Below, one piece after another: positions 1 to 6,278 of a stretch of 6,311 nucleotides of DNA (position 1 is its first letter; the number at the start of each line of letters is the position of its first letter). The translations under genes were made by a program, and so were the position numbers. The stretch is taken from the NCBI GenBank assembly GCA_017999195.1, contig JAGOBP010000255.1:1-6311 (forward strand), in the 5' to 3' direction. Origin of the DNA: Thermoflexales bacterium (GTDB lineage: Bacteria; Chloroflexota; Anaerolineae; Fen-1058). Below the pieces are notes generated by a model. The model saw only the letters and a program-made list of their open reading frames with translations, did not search any database and was not told where the DNA came from.

Positions 1-107
1 GCCTGAGCCTGAAGCGCGTGGCGCAGAGCGACTACATGGACGACGACTGGCGACAGGCGTTGGACATCGTCAATGACGACGAGGCTGATTCACCCTCGGC
101 TGAATAG
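1..107 (+). CDS. C-terminal end of a probable S1-domain RNA-binding protein (5' truncated by window edge)
   Basis: The open frame whose first full codon begins at base 3 runs to a TAG at 105-107 and gives a 34-residue tail. It begins LSLKRVAQSDYMDDDWRQAL and ends in an acidic stretch rich in D and E. The opening LSLKRV resembles the last beta strand of an S1 (OB-fold) RNA-binding domain, where the pattern 'R-I-S-L-S-L-K' is typical, and an acidic tail after the last S1 repeat is common in ribosomal protein S1-like proteins. The family assignment rests on this short match only. Another OB-fold or an unrelated protein is possible. The gene is followed by a hairpin terminator and then by the independent clpC promoter, so it is probably not obligately co-transcribed with clpC. 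Confidence 0.5.
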   Translation, partial: LSLKRVAQSDYMDDDWRQALDIVNDDEADSPSAE

Positions 108-136
108 CCGTCGAAATAGCGTAAAGCAAAACCAGT

Positions 137-176
137 GGAGCGCCGCGGTCGTCAGACCCGGCGCTCCCTTCATTTT
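137..176 (+). terminator. Compound GC-rich hairpin, probable intrinsic terminator of the upstream gene
   Basis: A 9-bp perfect stem (GGAGCGCCG at 137-145 with CGGCGCTCC at 159-167) encloses a second 4-bp stem (GGTC at 147-150 with GACC at 155-158). The tetraloop is GTCA, and a single bulged C lies at 146. The run CTTCATTTT (168-176) follows, a modest but usable U-rich tail. The hairpin starts 30 bp after the stop codon of the partial gene, which suits transcription termination. The interrupted T-tract makes it less certain than the terminator after clpC. Confidence 0.65.
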
Positions 177-183
177 CAGCCGC

Positions 184-202
184 GTGTTAGAGTTGTGTTA
201 GA
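184..202. promoter_or_regulatory. Tandem direct repeat GTGTTAGA x2 upstream of the clpC promoter, possible operator
   Basis: GTGTTAGA occurs at 184-191 and again at 195-202, an 11-bp period or about one helical turn. The repeats sit about 50-70 bp upstream of the -10 box of clpC, a position suited to an activator or repressor. They match none of the known heat-shock operators I can recall (CIRCE, the CtsR heptad repeat, HAIR). Chance recurrence of an 8-mer in a 190-bp gap is unlikely but not excluded. The function is inferred from position only. Confidence 0.25.
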
Positions 203-227
203 TTACGGTGGCGGCCTGCGGGGACAG

Positions 228-256
228 TGGCGAAGACACCCCAGCTAGGTTATAAT
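228..256 (+). promoter_or_regulatory. Probable sigma-70-type promoter of clpC
   Basis: A perfect TATAAT lies at 251-256. Seventeen bases upstream, the -35 position (228-233) reads TGGCGA, only a weak match to TTGACA, so the promoter may depend on an activator or on the strong -10 box. A start of transcription near 263 would give a leader of about 38 nt, ending in the Shine-Dalgarno GGAGG at 290-294, six bases before the clpC ATG. I see no alternative heat-shock sigma promoter. Confidence 0.55.
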
Positions 257-300
257 CGGTTTTGTAATCAGGTCGGACCAGAGCAAGTTGGAGGTTTAGC

Positions 301-2832
301 ATGGCAAACAAACTCGATCGTTTTACCCAGCGCGCGCGACGCGTCCTGGCTTTTGCGCAGGAAGAAGCCGAGCGGCTGAATCACAGTTACATCGGCACCG
401 AGCATTTGCTGTTAGGCTTGTTGCGTGAAGAGACCGGCGTGGCCGGCAAAGTGCTGCGTGATCTCAACGTCAGTTCAGAGCGTGTCACCGAACTGGTGGA
501 GCGCATCACCGGACCGGGCCGCCGCACGCCCTTCAGCAAGATCGATCTGACCCCGCGCACCAAGCGCGTGATCGAACTGGCCGTGGAAGAAGCGCGCCGT
601 CTGGGCCAGCATTACATTGGCACCGAGCACTTGCTGCTGGGTCTCATCCGCCAGGGCGACGGTGTGGCGATCGATATTCTGCGCCAGCTCAGCGTCAGCC
701 CGGAAGCCATCCGGCGCGAGACGCAGAAGGCGCTGCAAGAAACGCCGCAGGCGGCCGAGAAAGACAAGGAAAAGGCCGCAGCCAAGAAAGAGCGTGCCAA
801 GACCCCGATGGTCGATCAGTTGGCCACCGATCTGACGACGCTGGCCGAAGAAGGCAAACTCGATCCAGTGGTGGGGCGGCAGACCGAGATCGAGCGCGTT
901 ATCCAAATTCTCTCGCGCCGCACCAAGAATAATCCCGCCCTCATCGGCGAACCCGGCGTCGGCAAGACCGCCATTGTTGAAGGGTTGGCACAGCGCATCG
1001 TCGACGGTGACGCGCCGGAACCGCTGCTGGATAAGCGTGTGCTGCAACTGGATGTGGGTTCACTCGTCGCGGGCACGATGTATCGCGGCCAATTTGAAGA
1101 GCGCCTCAAGCGCGTCATTGAAGAAATCAAAGCTAGCAACAGCATCTTGTTCATCGACGAAGTGCATATGCTTGTCGGCGCAGGCGCGGCTGGATCATCC
1201 GTCGATGCGGCTAATATTCTGAAGCCCGCCCTGGCGCGCGGTGAGATGCAGTGCATCGGCGCGACCACGATGAACGAGTATCGCAAGCACATTGAAAGCG
1301 ATGCCGCGTTAGAGCGCCGCTTCCAGCCCATTCTGGTTGAAGAGCCGACCATCGAAGAGACGGTCAGCATTCTCAAGGGCGTGCGGCCGCGTTACGAAAG
1401 CCATCACAAGTTGCGCATTACGGACGAAGCGATTCAATCGGCGGCGCAACTGGCCGAGCGGTACATCACCGATCGCTTCCTGCCCGACAAGGCTATCGAC
1501 TTGATCGACGAGAGTTCGGCGCGCGTGCGCATGTACAAAGCGCCGCAGACCAAGCGGTTGCAAGTGGCGAATGCCGCGATCAAGTCTGTGCAGAAAGAGC
1601 GCGAACTGGCGCTGGAAGAGCGCCGCTACGACGACGCCGAAGATTTGCGCGCGCGCGAAGAAGGTCTGCAAGGCGAGATCGATCTGCTGCGCGCCCCGTG
1701 GAATCCCGAGTCGCCCGACGCGCCGCGCTTGCTGCCGGAAGACATCGCGGAGATGGTGGCGATGTGGACGGGCATTCCCGTGACGCAGATCGCCGGTGAA
1801 GAGACCGCGCGCCTGGTGCACATGGAAGAGGATTTGCACAAGCGTATCATCGGGCAGGATGAAGCCATCGTGGCGATTTCCAAAGCAGTGCGCCGCGCTC
1901 GCACGGGCTTGAAAGATCCCAAACGCCCGATCGGTTCGTTCATCTTCCTCGGCCCGACCGGCGTGGGCAAGAGCGAGTTGACCAAGGCCCTGGCCTACTT
2001 CATGTTCGGCAGCGAAGAAGCCATGGTGCAGCTGGACATGAGCGAGTTCATGGAGCGCCACTCTGTGGCGCGACTCGTCGGTTCGCCGCCGGGCTATGTG
2101 GGTTATGAGGATGCCGGTCAACTGACCGAAGCCATTCGTCGCCGCCCGTACTCGATCGTGGTCTTCGACGAAATCGAGAAGGCGCATCCCGAAGCCTTTA
2201 ACATGCTGCTGCAAATCATGGAAGAAGGTCACTTATCGGATGCGCGCGGTCGCAAGGTCGACTTCCGCAATGCCATCATCGTCATGACCAGCAACATCGG
2301 CGCAGAGATGATCCGCCGCAACACGTCGCTGGGCTTTGCGGTGAAGAAGGAAGAAGTGAAGCAGGAGCAGGAGACCTACGACGAGATGCGCGAGAAGTTG
2401 ATGACGCAGCTCAAGAAGGCCTTCCGCCCCGAGTTCCTGAACCGCGTCGACGGCATCGTGGTCTTCCGCGCGCTGAGCCGCAGCGAGATTACGCAGATCG
2501 TCGATCTGGAACTGCACAAGGTGCAAGACCGCATCGCGCATCAGGCCATCAAGTTGCAGGCTACCGATCCGGCCAAGCAATACTTGTCTGATCGCGGCTA
2601 CAACTTTGAGTTTGGCGCGCGACCTTTGCGCCGCGTGATCCAGAACGAAGTGGAAGACGTGCTGTCCGACGGCTTCCTGTCCGGCAAGTTCGAGAAGGGC
2701 GACACGGTGGCGATCGATCTGGTGGAAGGCAATTTGACCTTCAATTCAGTCCGTGCCCCGCGCGAGAATGTGGAAGCGCCGCTGTTGCGCGAACATCCTG
2801 AGGCTGAGGGCGAAGCGCTGTTGCTGGCGTAG
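301..2832 (+). CDS. clpC: ATP-dependent Clp protease unfoldase subunit ClpC (Hsp100/AAA+)
   Basis: This is a cytosolic hexameric AAA+ unfoldase that threads protein substrates into the ClpP peptidase in protein quality control and regulated proteolysis. The 843 aa are close to the usual 810-850. Two N-terminal Clp_N repeats lie at about residues 5-70 and 80-145, each containing YIGTEHLLLGL. A charged linker of about 148-168 follows. AAA-1 has Walker A GEPGVGKT (216-223), Walker B ILFIDE (282-287) and an arginine-finger segment LERRF (337-341). A short middle domain holds a UVR-like motif (about 433-456), the mark of ClpC as opposed to ClpB. AAA-2 has Walker A GPTGVGKS (551-558), Walker B VVFDE (620-624) and sensor-2 GARPLRR (772-778). 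The tripeptide LGF at 677-679 matches the ClpP-docking loop, so a ClpP partner is expected elsewhere in the genome. The start is ATG with GGAGG six bases upstream. No adaptor gene such as mecA or mcsB and no ctsR is adjacent, so the cluster differs from the Bacillus ctsR-mcsA-mcsB-clpC operon. Confidence 0.97.
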   Translation: MANKLDRFTQRARRVLAFAQEEAERLNHSYIGTEHLLLGLLREETGVAGKVLRDLNVSSERVTELVERITGPGRRTPFSKIDLTPRTKRVIELAVEEARRLGQHYIGTEHLLLGLIRQGDGVAIDILRQLSVSPEAIRRETQKALQETPQAAEKDKEKAAAKKERAKTPMVDQLATDLTTLAEEGKLDPVVGRQTEIERVIQILSRRTKNNPALIGEPGVGKTAIVEGLAQRIVDGDAPEPLLDKRVLQLDVGSLVAGTMYRGQFEERLKRVIEEIKASNSILFIDEVHMLVGAGAAGSSVDAANILKPALARGEMQCIGATTMNEYRKHIESDAALERRFQPILVEEPTIEETVSILKGVRPRYESHHKLRITDEAIQSAAQLAERYITDRFLPDKAIDLIDESSARVRMYKAPQTKRLQVANAAIKSVQKERELALEERRYDDAEDLRAREEGLQGEIDLLRAPWNPESPDAPRLLPEDIAEMVAMWTGIPVTQIAGEETARLVHMEEDLHKRIIGQDEAIVAISKAVRRARTGLKDPKRPIGSFIFLGPTGVGKSELTKALAYFMFGSEEAMVQLDMSEFMERHSVARLVGSPPGYVGYEDAGQLTEAIRRRPYSIVVFDEIEKAHPEAFNMLLQIMEEGHLSDARGRKVDFRNAIIVMTSNIGAEMIRRNTSLGFAVKKEEVKQEQETYDEMREKLMTQLKKAFRPEFLNRVDGIVVFRALSRSEITQIVDLELHKVQDRIAHQAIKLQATDPAKQYLSDRGYNFEFGARPLRRVIQNEVEDVLSDGFLSGKFEKGDTVAIDLVEGNLTFNSVRAPRENVEAPLLREHPEAEGEALLLA

Positions 2833-2854
2833 CAGACGGGCAGTTAGAAATTGG

Positions 2855-2898
2855 AACGGGCGGTCGAGGTTCAACCTCGACCGCCCGTTGTTTTTGTT
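2855..2898 (+). terminator. Strong intrinsic terminator of clpC
   Basis: A perfect 15-bp stem (AACGGGCGGTCGAGG at 2855-2869 with its complement at 2875-2889) has the 5-base loop TTCAA and is followed by GTTTTTGTT (2890-2898). It begins 22 bases after the clpC stop codon. Read from the other strand, the hairpin is followed only by CCAATTTCT, so it would be a weaker terminator for the convergent operon, although it may block transcription from both sides. Confidence 0.92.
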
Positions 2899-2911
2899 GG
2901 GGCGATGATTT

Positions 2912-2934
2912 TGCTCAAGCTGGCGCTTTGAGCA
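2912..2934. repeat. Inverted repeat TGCTCAA-N9-TTGAGCA in the convergent intergenic gap
   Basis: The arms at 2912-2918 and 2928-2934 are perfect 7-bp complements around nine bases, GCTGGCGCT, which can add a few inner pairs. It lies 15 bp beyond the stop codon of the kinase gene, on its downstream side. On the minus strand it is followed by AAAATC instead of a T-run, so it is not a classical intrinsic terminator. It may be a 3' stabilising or Rho-assisted hairpin for the minus-strand operon. Confidence 0.45.
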
Positions 2935-2949
2935 GAAGCGTGGGGCGAG

Positions 2950-4224
2950 TTACACCGCTACGGGCAGCGCTTCATCGCTCATAAACAAACTCTCTTCATC
3001 CAGCGGCAGCGAGAAGACAAATTGGCTGCCCACGCCGTGTGCGCCATCTTCGATCCAGATTTTGCCGCCATGGGCTTCGACGGCCAATCGGCAGAACGTC
3101 AGCCCCAGGCCAAAGCCGCGCGTGCGCGCCTGATCCCCGCCCGCCTGCGCAAAGCGATCGAAGAAGCGCTGGCGTTGATCGGGCGGAATGCCGCGCCCCG
3201 TATCGGCCACGCGCACCATGATTTGATCTCCATCTTGAGCGGCCCGCACCGTAATCTGCCCGTTATTCGGCGTAAACTTGATGGCGTTGTCGAGCAGGTT
3301 GGCCACGACGCGATCGATCATGTCGGCATCGATCAGCAGGTCCGGCAAGTCCGGGATGTCGACGGTCAGCGCGAGCTGGTGTTTGGCGAAGAGGTGACTG
3401 ACGCGCTGCACGACCGTCTGAACCAGCGAGGCCAAATCCGTCGGCGCGGTCTCCAGCACCAGTTGACCCGCCTCCAGCCGCGAGACGTCCAGCATCGAAT
3501 TGATTAGCCGGATCATCCGATCGGTGTTGTGCGTGACCAGGTTGAACAACTCGCCGTTGGCGTGCAGCACTTCATCGGGCACGGACATATTCAGCACGCC
3601 CAATGCGTTGACGATGACGTGCAAAGGATTGCGCAGATCGTGCACGATCAGATCGACGGTTTCCTGCTGCAAACGCTGCACTTCCAGCAGGTGCTGATTG
3701 GCGACTTCCAGTTCCACCACGTGCTGGGTCAGACGCTGCTGCGCGGCGACGCTGGCCGAGCGCTCGTCGTCGGAGGCGCGCAGCCGCGCGCTGAGCTTGC
3801 GCAGCAAGTTGTGATCGAGCAGGGTGCTTTCCGCCAGCAGCTGTTGAAAATCGTCGCGCACAATCTTGAGCAGCTGCACCGGCTGCATCGCGATCACGGT
3901 GGCCGAGCGCGGCAGATCGTCGATGAGGGCCATTTCGCCGACGAATTCACCGGCATCGCGATAGCCTAGAATGAGCGGCACATCGAAGGTGCCGCGGATG
4001 ACGGCCACGCCGCCGGACCGGATGAGGTACATGGCGTCGCCGGCTTCGCCTTCATAGAAGATCACTTCACCGGCGTCAAAGGCCACCGGCGTGGTCATCT
4101 GGCGCAGGCCGGGCGGCAGCAGGCGGATGATGCCGGAGTCGATGACGGCCGATGAATCCGAATCGGACGAATAGGCCGCCACAAGTCGATCGAGTTGCGT
4201 CGAAGTCAGTCGATGGTGCGTCAA
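2950..4224 (-). CDS. Soluble sensor histidine kinase with N-terminal cyclic-nucleotide-binding domain
   Basis: The 424-aa protein has no signal peptide or membrane segment, so it should act in the cytosol. Residues about 40-130 form a cNMP-binding domain: FDAGEVIFYEGEAGDAMYLI (49-68) and a phosphate-binding cassette, FVGEMALIDDLPRSATV (94-110), with the expected Glu97 and Arg106 present. A helical, probably coiled-coil connector (about 137-190) leads into a HisKA domain with H-box IVHDLRNPL and phospho-acceptor His195. The ATPase domain has N-box NLLDNAIKF (309-317), G1 DTGRGIP (341-347), F-box RFFDRF (353-358) and G2 GFGLGL (370-375), so both halves look active. By family knowledge it should autophosphorylate at His195 and pass phosphate to a response regulator, with nucleotide binding tuning activity. 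No regulator gene is in the window. The start is TTG at 4224-4222, supported by AGGGAG eight bases upstream; the next in-frame Met (residue 43) would leave the protein without its N-terminal lead-in. It follows the peptidase gene by 5 bp, suggesting translational coupling. Confidence 0.9.
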   Translation of the reverse strand: MTHHRLTSTQLDRLVAAYSSDSDSSAVIDSGIIRLLPPGLRQMTTPVAFDAGEVIFYEGEAGDAMYLIRSGGVAVIRGTFDVPLILGYRDAGEFVGEMALIDDLPRSATVIAMQPVQLLKIVRDDFQQLLAESTLLDHNLLRKLSARLRASDDERSASVAAQQRLTQHVVELEVANQHLLEVQRLQQETVDLIVHDLRNPLHVIVNALGVLNMSVPDEVLHANGELFNLVTHNTDRMIRLINSMLDVSRLEAGQLVLETAPTDLASLVQTVVQRVSHLFAKHQLALTVDIPDLPDLLIDADMIDRVVANLLDNAIKFTPNNGQITVRAAQDGDQIMVRVADTGRGIPPDQRQRFFDRFAQAGGDQARTRGFGLGLTFCRLAVEAHGGKIWIEDGAHGVGSQFVFSLPLDEESLFMSDEALPVAV

Positions 4225-4229
4225 GATAG

Positions 4230-5576
4230 TTACTCCCTGGTTGCGAAGCGTTCAATCAAGCGGCCTATGAAGCGCAGCCCTTCAACGTAATCGCTCAGCC
4301 GGATGTTTTCATCGGGGGCGTGGGCGCGCGCGTCACTGTAGCCGATACCGGCCATGACGGTGGGAATGTTTAGCGCCGCCGTCAGCGGATACATCGGGCC
4401 GCTGCCGGGGCTGAGCGGAATCATGACCGGCTCGTGCTGATAGACTTCACGCGCAGCCGATTGGCACGCGGTCACGATGTCGGCCTCGACGGGCGACAGG
4501 GCCGGATGTTCGCCCGAGAGTGGCACGACCTCCACGTCGGTGAAGCCGCGCCGATCGAGATGTGCGCGCAACAATGAGATGCACAAATCCGGCGTGAGGT
4601 TGGGCACCAGGCGACAATCGATTTTGGCGAAGGCGTAGTTGGGCAGCACGGTCTTCATGCCTTCGCCCGTATAGCCGGATTGAATGCCGCAAATGGTGAC
4701 GGTCGGCCCGTAGTAAAAACGCTTGAGCACAGCCAGACCGTGCTCGTCGTTGATAAAACGATCGATGCCCAGGGCTGCTAGTTTTTTGGTTTCGTCAAAG
4801 GGCATGGCTTGCAGCATCGCCACTTCGGCCGCGTTAGGCGCGCGGACGTGATCGAGATAGCCGTCGATCGTGATGGTGTCGTGCTCATCCTTCAGCGTGT
4901 TCAGCGCCCAGATTAAACGCCAGACCGGGCTGGGGGCGATGGCGGCATAGCCGGAATGCAAATCGCGCTTGGCCCCGCGCACCCGCAGTTCCAGATATTG
5001 AATGCCCTTCAGGCCCATGGTCAGGCCGATGCGATCGTCTTCGTTCTTGCCGCCCGTTTCCCACAGACAGCCATCGGCGCGCAGCTGATCCGCATACGCA
5101 CGAGCAAAGTCGGCCAGATGTGGACTGCCCACTTCTTCTTCGCCTTCGATGACCCACGTGATCTTGAAGGGCAGTTCACCAAGCGTGTGCTGCCACGCCT
5201 CGATGGCGTGGAGGCGGCACAACAGGTCGCCTTTGTTATCGGAGATGCCGCGCGCATAGAGTTTGCCGTCGCGCACATCCGGCTCAAACGGTGGGGTGGT
5301 CCACAGGTCGATCGGGTCCGGGGGCTGCACGTCGTAGTGATTGTAGATCAGCAACGTGCGCGGACCCTGCCCCAGCGTCGCCAACAAAATCGGCGCGCCG
5401 CCCGTCTCGATGGTCTGCACGGTTGCGCCCACGCGCGCCAGATGCGCGCGGACCAGGTCGGCCATCTGGGCCATGCCCAGGCCGGTGGCGGCCACGCTGG
5501 GCTGCGCCACAAAGGCTTTGAGTTCGGTAATGAAACGGTCGTGATGAGTGGTGAGATAGTCGTCGAAGGGCTGCAT
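4230..5576 (-). CDS. M20-family metallopeptidase (ArgE/DapE/carnosinase-like dipeptidase)
   Basis: This is a predicted cytosolic di-zinc hydrolase of dipeptides or N-acyl amino acids; the exact substrate cannot be read from sequence. With the ATG start chosen here it is 448 aa, normal for the family. Motifs, numbered from this ATG: NHYDVQP (79-85) with metal ligand His80 and Asp82; ISDNKG (111-116) with bridging Asp113; EGEEEVGSP (144-152) with general base and metal-ligand glutamates 147-148; WETGG (172-176), where Glu173 stands at the position of the next acidic ligand, an Asp in carnosinases; dimerisation-domain DLHSGY (205-210) with His207; and the C-terminal ligand His419 in RAHAPDENI (417-425). 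All catalytic positions are filled. An upstream GTG at 5606 would add ten residues and a GTGA overlap with the preceding gene, but it has no ribosome site, whereas GGAGGAG sits just before this ATG. There is no signal peptide. It lies between two cyclic-nucleotide-binding genes, 26 bp after one and 5 bp before the other. Confidence 0.93.
   Translation of the reverse strand: MQPFDDYLTTHHDRFITELKAFVAQPSVAATGLGMAQMADLVRAHLARVGATVQTIETGGAPILLATLGQGPRTLLIYNHYDVQPPDPIDLWTTPPFEPDVRDGKLYARGISDNKGDLLCRLHAIEAWQHTLGELPFKITWVIEGEEEVGSPHLADFARAYADQLRADGCLWETGGKNEDDRIGLTMGLKGIQYLELRVRGAKRDLHSGYAAIAPSPVWRLIWALNTLKDEHDTITIDGYLDHVRAPNAAEVAMLQAMPFDETKKLAALGIDRFINDEHGLAVLKRFYYGPTVTICGIQSGYTGEGMKTVLPNYAFAKIDCRLVPNLTPDLCISLLRAHLDRRGFTDVEVVPLSGEHPALSPVEADIVTACQSAAREVYQHEPVMIPLSPGSGPMYPLTAALNIPTVMAGIGYSDARAHAPDENIRLSDYVEGLRFIGRLIERFATRE
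4233..4238 (-). promoter_or_regulatory. Ribosome binding site that fixes the TTG start of the kinase gene
   Basis: On the minus strand AGGGAG abuts the TAA stop of the peptidase gene and stands eight bases before TTG at 4224. No ATG with comparable spacing exists nearby. Because the site lies in the last codons of the upstream gene, ribosomes ending there could reinitiate on the kinase. Confidence 0.65.
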
Positions 5577-5579
5577 AAT

Positions 5580-5586
5580 CTCCTCC
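5580..5586 (-). promoter_or_regulatory. Ribosome binding site that fixes the ATG start of the M20 peptidase
   Basis: GGAGGAG on the minus strand is three bases from the ATG at 5576 (five bases counted from the GGAGG core). It favours this ATG over the in-frame GTG thirty bases upstream, whose preceding sequence is GC-rich with no purine-rich core. Confidence 0.75.
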
Positions 5587-5602
5587 GTGATGCGCCGGGA
5601 CG

Positions 5603-6241
5603 TCACGGGCTGTCGGTGTCGGCGGGTGATGAGAGGCCATCGGTCCCGCGCCGGGCGCGCAGGGCTTGCGCTTGCGCGTGCATGTTTTGAAAGAAGTCGC
5701 TGTCGACAATTTCCTGGACTTGCTGCTGACGCCGGACTTGATCGATCTCGATGCGGAGCAGCTGGATTTCGCGCTGCAATTCCTGCGTGCGTTTGATGAG
5801 CAAGTCTTGAAATTCGCGTTCGTTGGTCTCGCGGATTTGCCGGCTGAGCGCGCCCAGCATCCCCAGCACATCGTCGGGCGTGCCCACCATAATGGCCTGC
5901 GCCAGTAAGGCGCGATCGACCACCAGACAGTCGCAGGCGGTCAGGGTGCTGGCGCTGGCCAGGCGCGGTTCGCCGGTCAACATGGCCAGTTCGCCAAAGG
6001 CTTGCCCGGCGTCCAACAGGCTTAAGACAATCTCGCCGCCGGACTCGTCGGCCCGCCAGATTTTAACCCGCCCGGTGAGGATGGCGTACATCTTGTCCGA
6101 GTGTTCGCCCGCGTGAAAGATTGCTGTCTGAGCAGGGAAGCGCAGTTGCACCGCGTGGGCGGCCAAATGCGCCCGCTGTTTGGTCGAGAACGGCGCAAAG
6201 AAGGCAAACGCGGTTAAGCGGTCAGGAGCGATGTCAGACAT
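5603..6241 (-). CDS. Cyclic-nucleotide-binding (CRP-like sensor) protein with coiled-coil tail, no HTH
   Basis: The 212-aa cytosolic protein carries a CRP/FNR-type cNMP-binding domain at about residues 8-120. Recognisable parts are FPAQTAIFHAGEHSDKMYAI (35-54), LSLLDAGQAFGELAML (73-88) and EPRLAS (91-96). Glu84 and Arg93 stand where the ribose- and phosphate-contacting residues of the binding cassette are expected, so ligand binding is plausible. Where CRP regulators have a helix-turn-helix there is instead a long charged helix (about 132-178) with heptad-like spacing, for example LQREIQLLRIEIDQVRRQQQ (154-173). A short segment, DSDFFQNMHAQAQALRARR (180-198), follows, and then a disordered end. 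It is therefore more likely a ligand-responsive oligomer or partner-binding protein than a transcription factor. ATG 6241 is chosen because the fold begins right after it; no clear Shine-Dalgarno precedes it. A GTG at 6295 would add 18 residues that do not look like part of the domain. It is first in the predicted three-gene operon. Confidence 0.85.
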   Translation of the reverse strand: MSDIAPDRLTAFAFFAPFSTKQRAHLAAHAVQLRFPAQTAIFHAGEHSDKMYAILTGRVKIWRADESGGEIVLSLLDAGQAFGELAMLTGEPRLASASTLTACDCLVVDRALLAQAIMVGTPDDVLGMLGALSRQIRETNEREFQDLLIKRTQELQREIQLLRIEIDQVRRQQQVQEIVDSDFFQNMHAQAQALRARRGTDGLSSPADTDSP

Positions 6242-6278
6242 GGTTGAATGTGCAGGCTGGGTTGGGCGAATTACGCCA

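Noticed and set aside
108..300. CIRCE, CtsR or HspR (HAIR) operator before clpC
   Set aside because: I looked for TTAGCACTC/GAGTGCTAA, tandem GGTCAAA heptads, and CTTGAGT-N7-ACTCAAG; none is present on either strand.
1309..2232. Long open frame on the minus strand inside clpC (about 300 codons)
   Set aside because: It is fully antisense to conserved AAA+ domains. It is rich in His, Arg and Gln, as expected from the mirror of GC-rich coding sequence, and has no recognisable domain.
301..2832. ClpB/disaggregase instead of ClpC
   Set aside because: The middle region between the AAA domains is short and carries a UVR-like motif, whereas ClpB has a long coiled-coil M-domain. The LGF loop for ClpP docking is present, which ClpB lacks.
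2912..2934. HAIR-like HspR operator in the TGCTCAA/TTGAGCA repeat
   Set aside because: The arms are in the opposite order to HAIR, the spacing is nine instead of seven, and it lies at gene 3' ends, not at a promoter.
5577..5606. GTG at 5606 as start of the M20 peptidase, giving a GTGA overlap with the upstream gene
   Set aside because: No ribosome site precedes it, while a strong GGAGGAG sits directly before the ATG at 5576. The extra ten residues do not resemble M20 N-termini.
4956..5690. Long plus-strand open frame opposite the M20 peptidase (about 240 codons)
   Set aside because: It overlaps the catalytic core of a clearly recognisable enzyme, spans the gene boundary into the next gene, and shows no family motif. 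It is a shadow of GC-rich codon usage.
5603..6241. Crp/Fnr family transcription regulator
   Set aside because: The cNMP domain fits, but there is no helix-turn-helix. The C-terminal third is a charged coiled coil.
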